A DNA stretch of 64,000 nt from assembly GCF_004116405.1 (NCBI RefSeq), contig NZ_SDIC01000012.1, positions 95,087 to 159,086 of the forward strand, in the 5' to 3' direction. Under the pieces are notes generated by a model. That model did no database searches. It was not told the DNA's origin and was given only the letters and a program-made list of their open reading frames with translations. A program made the position numbers and the translations under genes. Of the stretch, positions 25,037-32,309 are shown one piece after another; positions within the stretch are counted from its first letter, which is position 1; every line of letters starts with the position of its first letter. Source of the stretch: Halegenticoccus tardaugens (lineage in GTDB: Archaea > Halobacteriota > Halobacteria > Halobacteriales > Haloferacaceae).

Positions 25037-25884
25037 TCGTCCCCCTCGGGGCGCGGGAACGCGACGAACGACTCCCTGACGATCGTGAACGGGTCGTAGA
25101 CGGACTGGTGGCACGGGCAGTAGATCGCGCTACCGGCGTCGAACCGGACGCTGGTCGGATCGGCCTTGAACAGCGGCACGCAACAGAAGTGCGTGCACTT
25201 GTCGAAGATCGCGATGAACCCCTCCTCCGTGCTCGCCGCCAGCCACTCGTCGTTCTGCGCCGCCGACGCGACGCGCGCGCTCCGGATGATCTGCACGGGG
25301 AGCACTTCGGACGATTCGACGTCCTGCGACCGCCACGTGACCGTCGCCGGCTTGCCGAGACCGTTCGCGCCGATGCCGTTTCCCCACCGTTCGTAGTCGG
25401 CGAAGTCGTCGACGTTGACCCGATCGCCGGGCGAGACCTCGCGGGTTTGCCACTCGTACTGCGCCGACTCGGCGTAGCGGAAGTAGTCGTCCTGCTCCGC
25501 CGTCGGCTCCAGTCCGGGGAAGATCTCCGCGCCGCAGTACTGAAACCAGTCTCCGCTGTACGTGATGTCTCCGAGTCGCATCCGCGCGACCGAAAAGGTC
25601 CGTCCCTCGCGCGTGACCTCCTCGGCGGGCGGCCAGATCCCTCGGAGGAAGCCCTCGTCGTCGAGTGCGACCGGAATCTGGGGCATCGCCCGCGGGGCCG
25701 GCCCGCCGACGACCTCGACGCCGTAGTACTCGACGGTCCCGCCGCCCTCGCCGGCGGGGCTCGTGGACAGGTTGACGACCGTCTCGCCCAGCGTCGCGAA
25801 CGCGGTGAGCGCGGCGGCACCGACGACGCCCTTTACGAACCGGCGTCGGCTCGTCGGTTCCGGATACTTGTCGTTCGTTCCCAT
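25033..25884 (-). CDS. Tat-exported Rieske [2Fe-2S] protein
   Basis: 283 residues. PTSRRRFVKGVVGAAALTAF is a Tat-type signal or anchor. The Rieske boxes are KCTHFCCVP (C-T-H-x-C) and YCPCHQS (C-P-C-H), giving two Cys and two His ligands near residues 222-265. A long insertion precedes box 1, typical of haloarchaeal PetA/SoxF-like proteins. It transfers electrons at the outer membrane face. No cytochrome b, c or halocyanin gene is adjacent, only the coupled four-helix protein. The ATG at 25884 is preferred over 25935. Confidence 0.85.
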   Translation of the reverse strand: MGTNDKYPEPTSRRRFVKGVVGAAALTAFATLGETVVNLSTSPAGEGGGTVEYYGVEVVGGPAPRAMPQIPVALDDEGFLRGIWPPAEEVTREGRTFSVARMRLGDITYSGDWFQYCGAEIFPGLEPTAEQDDYFRYAESAQYEWQTREVSPGDRVNVDDFADYERWGNGIGANGLGKPATVTWRSQDVESSEVLPVQIIRSARVASAAQNDEWLAASTEEGFIAIFDKCTHFCCVPLFKADPTSVRFDAGSAIYCPCHQSVYDPFTIVRESFVAFPRPEGDE

Positions 25885-26637
25885 GTGTCTTCTCCGTTCG
25901 AGGGGAGATACGGCCGTCAGACGGTTATAATTCACTCATTATTTGATGAAATATAATGGCGTTCGTGACGATCCCGTCGTCGTTCATGTCCAAATCGCGC
26001 TCCGAGCTCCGGGATCCGGAATCGTCGATGGTCCCGGCTGTGACCCGGAACTACGAGCGAAACTGTACGACCTCCGAAGAGCGATGAGATAGTCTGCGGC
26101 AGCGGGGCTCAAATTTCATATATCTTATCATAGTTTATGTACTGCGGTCCGGGCGATCGATGGCGAACTCGATCCGGCCGAAGCTATTCAAAGAATACTG
26201 TCGGTCACGAAGCGAAAACTCCGACATTCGGGTGCGCCACTCGTACCATCGCTCGACGGACGTGTTTCGAAACGATCGGTCTGAGCTTCGATGAGTTAAC
26301 ATTCCGACCCATATGTCGTGAATCGCGAAGATTTTGTCCATCGAGGCGAAAACACACAACGCGAATTTGTCGTGGCGGTTCGAAAGGGGAATCCCGTAAC
26401 CGTTCGCCTATAAATCTATGTAATTGGATTCAAAATCGCGCACGACTCACGGCACAAGTCCTGCCGTCGTGGACCGTTGTTGTCCGGATTATCGATTCAG
26501 CGGTTGACGTACCCAAAAATTCCGGGGCCGAGTTCGTCGATTCCCGATCGGCGTCGTTCCAACCGAGGTGAGTCGGAACGATCCGCGAGCACGCTCCGAC
26601 CCGCCGGCCGCGTCACTCGTCGGACACGAACGGCCCG
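25885..26637. other. 753-bp low-G+C intergenic region
   Basis: No convincing gene on either strand. Base composition is distinctly more A+T-rich than flanking genes (26080-26450). TATA-like stretches occur at 25923-25930 (probable Rieske promoter, minus strand), 26115-26140 and 26406-26414. Short open frames here have non-haloarchaeal composition. It may be the scar of an insertion. Confidence 0.5.
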
Positions 26638-27528
26638 TTAGTCGTCATCGTCGTCGTCGTCGTCATCGTCATCCGTCTCGACGTCGACGAAGTCGTCGTC
26701 GCCCTCGATGTCGAGGCCGTCGCGGCCGTCGACGTCGAGGCGTTCGTCATCGTCCTGGTCGATGTCGAAATCGTCGTTCTCGAAGTCGACGTCGCCGTCG
26801 TCGTTCTCGAAGTCGACGTCGTCGTTATCCACCTCTAAGTCGTCCTCGCTGTCCTCGATGTCGATGTCGTCGTTCTCGAAGTCGACGTCGCCGTCGTCGC
26901 TCTCGAAGTCGACGTCGTCTTCTTCGACCTCGAGACCGTCGTCGTCGTCGTCGATCTCGACGCTGTCGGTGTCGACGTCGATCGTCCCGTCTTCGTCGAT
27001 TTCGACGTCGACGGGGCCGCTCATGCTCTCGAAGTCGAGATCGCCGTCGTCGTTCACGTCGTAGTCGACCTCGTCGGATTCGACCTCCGCCGCGTCGTCG
27101 TCCTCTTCGATTTCGAGGTCGTCGCTCTCGACGTCGACCTCGTCGCCGTCGTCCGCGGTCTCAAAGTCGAGATCGTCGTCTTCGACGTCGGTTTCGTCAT
27201 CGTCTTCCTCGATTTCGAGGTCGTCGCTCTCGACGTCGACCTCGTCGCCGTCGTCCGCGGTCTCGAAGTCGAGGTCGCCCTCACGATCTTCGACCTCCAG
27301 ATCGCCGTCCGTCCGCTCTACCTCCTGCCCGTCGTCTTCGACGTCCAGGTCGCCGTCGTCGTCGGTATCGACCTCGTCACCGTCGTCGTCCCCGTTGTCT
27401 CCGTTGTCTCCGTTGCTTCCGTTTGCGTCCTGAGCGCTGGCCACCGTCGCAGCCCCCGCTACGGTGAAACTGAGTATCACCGCCGCCACGACGAAAACCG
27501 CCAGTACCGATCGTAATGTCCTGTTCAT
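26638..27528 (-). CDS. Secreted Asp-rich repeat protein, family member 1
   Basis: 296 residues. The Sec signal is MNRTLRSVLAVFVVAAVILS through ASAQ, then an N-G-D linker, then ~250 residues with about every second residue Asp or Glu and a short period: acidic turn, then D-[LV]-[DE]-[FVI]-[ED] strand (VDFENDDGDVDFENDDFDID). The C-terminus is a run of ten Asp. Internal DNA repeats of about 96 and 102 bp are visible (e.g. 27109 and 27211). It is homologous over its length to the protein at 35789 (shared DGQEVER, SGPVDVEID, LDVDGRDG). It may bind Ca2+/Mg2+ or hydrate the surface; this is inferred. Confidence 0.8.
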   Translation of the reverse strand: MNRTLRSVLAVFVVAAVILSFTVAGAATVASAQDANGSNGDNGDNGDDDGDEVDTDDDGDLDVEDDGQEVERTDGDLEVEDREGDLDFETADDGDEVDVESDDLEIEEDDDETDVEDDDLDFETADDGDEVDVESDDLEIEEDDDAAEVESDEVDYDVNDDGDLDFESMSGPVDVEIDEDGTIDVDTDSVEIDDDDDGLEVEEDDVDFESDDGDVDFENDDIDIEDSEDDLEVDNDDVDFENDDGDVDFENDDFDIDQDDDERLDVDGRDGLDIEGDDDFVDVETDDDDDDDDDDD

Positions 27529-27913
27529 GTCTGTCAGTTATCTTGTCAGTGCGTTTTCTATCCGTCTCTCGTACCAATCAGGCGTTCTAGTGTGTTCAGC
27601 TTGTATTTAGATGCCAACTGATAAGGAGTGCCCGCCTACCGAATTAGGCAGGAAGCGAGCGAGAAGTTAGGTCCTCGGCGTTCGGTTCGAGGCGGCTATT
27701 TCCGGGGTAGCGACGGCCTTCTGTCCGTGCGCCCGGAACTGGTCGCCCGCGACGTATCACATTACGCCCATACACTTGTCACTGGTGGACTGACTATCGG
27801 TCGCGACTGACGTTCCTTCGCGTAATTCGGGCCAGTGTCACTGTATCGAGGGACGACTTGAATGACTCGCCGTCGCGCGCTCGCCCGCTGGAACCGGGCC
27901 GGACGTCGAGCGG
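27529..27913. other. 385-bp spacer upstream of acidic-repeat gene 1
   Basis: No gene seen. It contains one CCTA-N6-TAGG site (27635-27648) and a second TAGG half site (27668-27671). The minus-strand promoter of the gene starting at 27528 should lie between about 27550 and 27610, where A+T-rich patches occur. Confidence 0.5.
27635..27648. promoter_or_regulatory. CCTA-N6-TAGG palindromic site upstream of acidic-repeat gene 1
   Basis: CCTACCGAATTAGG, 107 bases ahead of the start codon at 27528. The same pattern occurs three times ahead of the paralogue at 35789. Confidence 0.5.
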
Positions 27914-28708
27914 TCAGGGACGGCGCACGTCGCGACCGTCGCGGGGGCCGTCGCGCTCCACGTCCAGGTCGTCCCCGCGCTGTTCGATTTCGTAGCCCGG
28001 TCCCTCGATGTCGACGTCTTCGCCGTCGACTTCGACCTCCACCGAGCCGTCCGCGGTTTCGAACTCGACGGCCCCGTCGTCGTTCTCGTAGTCGAACTCG
28101 TCGCTTTCGACCTCCACCCGGTCGTCCGTCCGCTCGATCTCCACGGATCGAGCCCCCGCGTCGGCGACACGCCCATCGTTCTCGTAGTCGACCCCGCCGC
28201 GCTCGACGTCCAGGTCGTCCCCGCGCTGTTCGATTTCGTAGCCCGGTCCCTCGATGTCGACGTCTTCGCCGTCGACTTCGACCTCCACCGAGCCGTCTGC
28301 GGTTTCGAACTCGACGGCCCCGTCGTCGTTCTCGTAGTCGAACTCGTCGCTTTCGACCTCCACCCGGTCGTCCGTCCGCTCGATCTCCAGGGAAGGCTCG
28401 GCGGCTCGTCCGTTCTGTTCGACAGCCGTCCGGTTCCCGGGCCGCTCGGTTCGCTCGCCGGAAGCCCCGGTGTGGACGCCTACGTCGTCGCTCCCTCCGT
28501 CCGCGTCGGTACCGCCGCCTCCGTTCCCGTCTCCGGCGACGAGACCGTCCCCGTTCGCGCCACCCTCGTGCGGAATTTTCAGGTCGAGGTGGCCGCTGGC
28601 GTTCGAATTCACCGTCTCTTGAACCAACGCTGTCGTCGGGACGACGGCGCTCACCAGCGTCGCGAAGGTGAGGAAAGCGACCAGGAGGACGCGATAATTT
28701 CCGTTCAT
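27914..28708 (-). CDS. Secreted acidic repeat protein, family member 2
   Basis: 264 residues. Signal peptide MNGNYRVLLVAFLTFATLVS and onward, a Gly/Asp/Asn-rich linker (residues 45-75), then two nearly identical ~61-residue acidic blocks (EIERTDDRVEVESDEFDYEN onward to GDDLDVER), joined by 21 different residues. The blocks show the same D-x-D-[FYV]-E short-strand pattern as members 1 and 3 but contain more Arg. The C-terminus (DGPRDGRDVRRP) is basic. Predicted extracellular; no catalytic motif. The dyad at 28827 lies in its upstream spacer. Confidence 0.75.
   Translation of the reverse strand: MNGNYRVLLVAFLTFATLVSAVVPTTALVQETVNSNASGHLDLKIPHEGGANGDGLVAGDGNGGGGTDADGGSDDVGVHTGASGERTERPGNRTAVEQNGRAAEPSLEIERTDDRVEVESDEFDYENDDGAVEFETADGSVEVEVDGEDVDIEGPGYEIEQRGDDLDVERGGVDYENDGRVADAGARSVEIERTDDRVEVESDEFDYENDDGAVEFETADGSVEVEVDGEDVDIEGPGYEIEQRGDDLDVERDGPRDGRDVRRP
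27961..28389. repeat. Tandem 183-bp repeat, period 246 bp, inside acidic-repeat gene 2
   Basis: Copies 27961-28143 and 28207-28389 differ at only about one base that I can find (C/T near 28051 and 28297). The period of 246 bp keeps the reading frame (82 codons). Confidence 0.85.
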
Positions 28709-28826
28709 GATGATCCCTTCGATTGGGTTGGCGACCTAACAGTATCTACTTATCTAGCGCCGCGCTGACGCGCTGACCGCGATTTCGTACGCGAGCGGAG
28801 TACGTCAGCCGGACGCTTATTTACTC

Positions 28827-28849
28827 GATGACACGTCTATCGTGTCATC
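28827..28849. promoter_or_regulatory. Perfect 9-bp dyad between acidic-repeat gene 2 and subtilase
   Basis: GATGACACG (28827-28835) and its exact complement CGTGTCATC (28841-28849) around TCTAT. It lies 118 bases from the minus-strand start (28708) and 136 from the plus-strand protease start (28986). A likely operator for one or both. Confidence 0.5.
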
Positions 28850-28985
28850 TTGAACATATTCTAGACGAAGCGGGAGGTTTTGTTGTGGACGCTGCAACAT
28901 AAACCGGGACTTTTAAGTTGAATAACCGAGTGCACGGGATAGCGAACGGCCCAAAAAGTAAATAATCGCAGATAGGAAACAGAAA

Positions 28986-30245
28986 ATGACAACGAGAGAT
29001 ACATCTAACACCGTAACTCGGCGGCGGTTCCTGGCCGCCGCCGGCGCAGTGACGGGGAGCGCCACGCTCGGGATCGGCGGTCGATCTCTAAACTGGAGCG
29101 CGACCGAACTCGTCGAAGTCAACGTCGGCTACGCCGCGACCGATGGGCTCGACGCCGCGCTCTCGGAGGCGACCGAAATCGTCCGCGAGTTCGACTTCGA
29201 CGCCGTGACCCTGCGCCTCCCGCGGGGCGCGGCCGGATGGCTCGCCGGGCACGACGACGTTCGATACGTCGAGCACAATATCCAAAAGCGCCTGCTCGAG
29301 GGCGTCGAGACGCAGGACGTCCAACCGCAATCCGATACCCTCCCGAACGGGATCGAGCGCATCGACTGCGACCTCGTCCACGAGGCGGGGTTCACCGGAA
29401 AAGGGGCGTCCGTCGCGGTCGTCGACACCGGGATCGAAAGCACGCACGAGGACCTGGAGCAGAACCTCGGTGCGGGGAAATCGTACGTCGAAGAGGAGGA
29501 GGAGGAAGTGATCGTCGACGAAGACGAGGACGGCACGACGGTCATCATCCGGGACGGTGACGTCGAAGACTCCAACCTCCCGGCGTGGCAGGACGGCCAC
29601 GGCCACGGCACCCACGTCGCCGGGATCGCGGCCGCCGCCGACAACGGCGAAGGGATCGTCGGAGTCGCCCCCGAAGCGACGCTCCACGCCGTCAAGATCG
29701 GTACCGAGGACGGCATCGACGCCTCCGACGTGGCCGCCGGCATCGAACACGTCGGTGATCAGGGTTGGGACGTGGCGAACGTCAGTCTCGGCGACGAGGA
29801 GCAATCCGACGTGATCAAGGACGCGTGTCGGTACGCATACGAAAAGGGCGTGCTCCTCGTGGGGGCGGCCGGAAACGCGGACGAGGGCGAGGACAACACG
29901 ATCGTCCGCTACCCGGCCGCGAACGAGGAAGTGGTCGCGGTCAGCGCGACGACCGGCGACGGCGAAATCGCCGAGTTTTCCCTGACCGGACCGGAGGTAG
30001 AACTCGCCGCGCCCGGCGAGGAGATCCTCTCGACGATCCCGGGCGACGACTACCAGGAATCCTCGGGCACGTCGATGGCAGCGCCGCACGTCTGCGGGGC
30101 TGCCGCGCTCTTGATGGCCGACGGGTACTCGAACGTCGAGGCGCGCGCGCGCCTGTGCGAGACGGCCGAAGACGTCGGACTCGACGAGACAGAACAGGGG
30201 TACGGCGTGGTCAACGTCGCCGCGGCGCTCGGCGTCGGCACCTGA
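28986..30245 (+). CDS. Tat-exported subtilisin-like serine protease (halolysin-type)
   Basis: 419 residues. RRRFLAAAGAVTGSATLGIG is a Tat signal, followed by an inhibitor-I9-like propeptide (~40-110). The subtilase triad is D147 (VVDTGIE), H210 (GHGTHVAGIA) and S363 (GTSMAAPHVCG), with oxyanion Asn297 (AAGNADEG). Between Asp and His is an insertion of about 30 extra residues, strongly acidic, with DGTTVIIRDGDVED. It lacks the C-terminal extension of classical halolysins. An extracellular protease that may process neighbouring secreted proteins; this is inferred. Confidence 0.9.
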   Translation: MTTRDTSNTVTRRRFLAAAGAVTGSATLGIGGRSLNWSATELVEVNVGYAATDGLDAALSEATEIVREFDFDAVTLRLPRGAAGWLAGHDDVRYVEHNIQKRLLEGVETQDVQPQSDTLPNGIERIDCDLVHEAGFTGKGASVAVVDTGIESTHEDLEQNLGAGKSYVEEEEEEVIVDEDEDGTTVIIRDGDVEDSNLPAWQDGHGHGTHVAGIAAAADNGEGIVGVAPEATLHAVKIGTEDGIDASDVAAGIEHVGDQGWDVANVSLGDEEQSDVIKDACRYAYEKGVLLVGAAGNADEGEDNTIVRYPAANEEVVAVSATTGDGEIAEFSLTGPEVELAAPGEEILSTIPGDDYQESSGTSMAAPHVCGAAALLMADGYSNVEARARLCETAEDVGLDETEQGYGVVNVAAALGVGT

Positions 30246-30490
30246 GCGGACGGCGAACTCATCGCTCGGAGGGCGCCGATCTCACCGGTGCGTGCGCCAC
30301 GCGGAGCTTTCGAAACGATTTGATGATCTGAAAATAGATTGCCGCAACCGGACGACAGTCCCGATTCAACTCATTGTAATCGAAAATAGAGGATGTGGCA
30401 ACGACTAAGCGCTCTAACGACTAACTCCCTCCGACGACGCTGCTCGCACGACCCTTGATGCGGGAGGAGCTAGCACGACGGGGAATTAGC

Positions 30491-32131
30491 ATGAGCGAAC
30501 GCGATCCAACCGACGAGGCGCGCGCTAGGAGAAACGCGGGCGAGCGTCCATTCGACGCCGTGGTGTGCGACGTTCGCGGGTACGCGATACTCACGCTCGA
30601 TCCGGACGGCACGATCAGCAGTTGGAACGACGGCGCCGCGCAGATCTACGGATACGAGCGGGACGAAGCGCTCGGGCGACCGTTTTCCGCGCTCTCGTCC
30701 GGGGGTTCGCCCGGCGGTGAACTCTATCGGGCCGCTCTTGAGCGGGCCGCAGAATCGGGCCAGTTCGAGGGCGAAGCCCTGGCGCGCCGAAACGACGGTT
30801 CGCACCGCTGGACGCACGTCGTCCTCACCGCGCTTCGAAACGACTCCGGCGCGCTTTGCGGGTTCGTGATGGTTGCGCAGGACGTCAGCGAGCACAAGAA
30901 GCACGAAGAGCGGTTACAGCGCCAGCGCGACAAGTTGGAGACGCTCGACGGGGTCCACCACCTCATCGAAGAGATCATCCAGGCGCTGACGAGCCCGATG
31001 ACGCGCGGAGAACTCGAAGAGGCGGTCTGTGAACGACTCACCGAGACGCCGTTCTACGCGAACGCGTGGGTGGGCAACCCGAGCACGGAAGACGGAAGAC
31101 TCGTTCCGCACGGGAGAACCGAAGACGAAGCGTTCCACCGAATGCTCGTTCGGACCGACTCGGACGCCGCGGAACGCGAAGGGAGGGACGACGCGATCGG
31201 CGTCGACGCGGGAAGCGTCGCCGATACTCGGGGGATTGACGAGCACCCGCTCGTTCCGGATCGGGTGAAACGAGCGGCGCGCGACCGGGGATACGAATCG
31301 GGCATCGCGCTCCCGCTCGTACACGGCGAGACGAGTTACGGCGTGCTCGTCGTGCACTCGACCCGATCCGACGCGTTCAACGAGCACGAGCGAACGGCGC
31401 TCGAAACGCTGGCGAAGACGATGAGCTTCGCAATTTACGCGCTCAAGCAGGAGCGCCTGTTGCTCGCGGACGAAGTCGTCGAACTCGAGCTTCGAACCGC
31501 CGAACGCGCGGCGTTTTTCGCCACGTTGGCGGTGCACAGCGGCGGTCGATCCCGACTCGACGGGATCGTACCGGGACCCGAGGGGACGCGCCTGCAGTTC
31601 GTAACCGTCGACGGCGCTTCGCCCGAGCGCGTCCGTCGGGTGATCGAAACCCAGGACTCGGTCGATACGTACCGAATGGTCGACCGGGGCGGCGAGCGGT
31701 GCCGATTCGAAGCGCGAGTGAAACCGACGGATTTCATCAACAGAGTTATCGACGCCGGCATGGCGGTCAGGACGGCCGTCGCCGAGTCGGGGGAGAGCCG
31801 CGTCGTTATCGAATCCGCTCCCGATGACGGACTCGATCAACTCATCGCCATCATCCAGAACGACTACCCGGAGTGGACGTTGGCGAGAAAGCGGATCGTC
31901 GACCGCCCGGCGCGATCGACCGACCAGCTGACTCAGCTGCTCTCCGAGCAACTCACGGAAAAACAGTTAACGGCACTGCGGACGGCCTACTTCGCGGGCT
32001 ACTACGACTTCCCGCGCAAGAGCACCGCCCAGGAGATCGCAGCGGACCTGGACATCACGGGCTCGACGCTCTTCCAGCACCTGCAGGCGGCCGAGCGAAA
32101 ACTCGTCGGACAGTTCCTCGATCCTCCGTAA
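30491..32131 (+). CDS. PAS-GAF-BAT-HTH_10 transcriptional regulator (bacterio-opsin activator family) 1
   Basis: 546 residues from ATG 30491 (TTG/ATG at 30455-30458 are possible). Order: PAS (40-150, with SSWNDGAAQIYGYERDEALG), short coiled coil, GAF (160-330), BAT sensory domain (345-485), HTH_10 (490-545, LTEKQLTALRTAYFAGYYDF, then STAQEIAADLDIT). This is a cytosolic one-component sensor that probably reads redox, light or small ligands. Two ACGACTAA direct repeats (30401, 30417) lie ahead of it. Its larger paralogue follows at 32310. Confidence 0.88.
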   Translation: MSERDPTDEARARRNAGERPFDAVVCDVRGYAILTLDPDGTISSWNDGAAQIYGYERDEALGRPFSALSSGGSPGGELYRAALERAAESGQFEGEALARRNDGSHRWTHVVLTALRNDSGALCGFVMVAQDVSEHKKHEERLQRQRDKLETLDGVHHLIEEIIQALTSPMTRGELEEAVCERLTETPFYANAWVGNPSTEDGRLVPHGRTEDEAFHRMLVRTDSDAAEREGRDDAIGVDAGSVADTRGIDEHPLVPDRVKRAARDRGYESGIALPLVHGETSYGVLVVHSTRSDAFNEHERTALETLAKTMSFAIYALKQERLLLADEVVELELRTAERAAFFATLAVHSGGRSRLDGIVPGPEGTRLQFVTVDGASPERVRRVIETQDSVDTYRMVDRGGERCRFEARVKPTDFINRVIDAGMAVRTAVAESGESRVVIESAPDDGLDQLIAIIQNDYPEWTLARKRIVDRPARSTDQLTQLLSEQLTEKQLTALRTAYFAGYYDFPRKSTAQEIAADLDITGSTLFQHLQAAERKLVGQFLDPP

Positions 32132-32198
32132 GCGCCCGCCTCCTTCTCCGTGAGCGGTGAGCGGTTAGGTGGCACCGTCGGGACGCTCGCCTTCATCC

Positions 32199-32211
32199 TC
32201 GGGGCTTCGCC
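32199..32211 (+). terminator. Possible hairpin after regulator 1
   Basis: GGGGC-TTC-GCCCC can fold as a tight stem about 70 bases after the stop at 32131. No clear T run follows, so termination function is uncertain. Confidence 0.25.
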
Positions 32212-32309
32212 CCCCGACGGGCGACGATTCCTTCGGTACGGGGACGTCGCCATACCTTGAGATCGAGGTGGTTCGTTCTTTCGGCTGGAACGCGTAACAT
32301 GGAATCAGC

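Noticed and set aside
26137..26571. 144-codon frame in the low-G+C gap
   Set aside because: Basic, Arg/Ser-rich composition with no acidic halophilic bias or domain. A 74-codon minus-strand frame at 26135-26359 was dismissed for the same reasons; no transposase motif was found.
24363..27690. Similar 24-nt stretches beginning GTTAGGTC at 24363 and 27666
   Set aside because: About 20 of 24 positions agree, but in a GC-rich 64-kb window such a pair is expected by chance, and their positions relative to the genes differ.
26638..28389. Possible CRISPR or minisatellite array
   Set aside because: The repeated GTCGTC-rich DNA is the codon pattern of Asp/Glu/Val protein repeats in open frames with signal peptides; there are no constant repeats with unique spacers.
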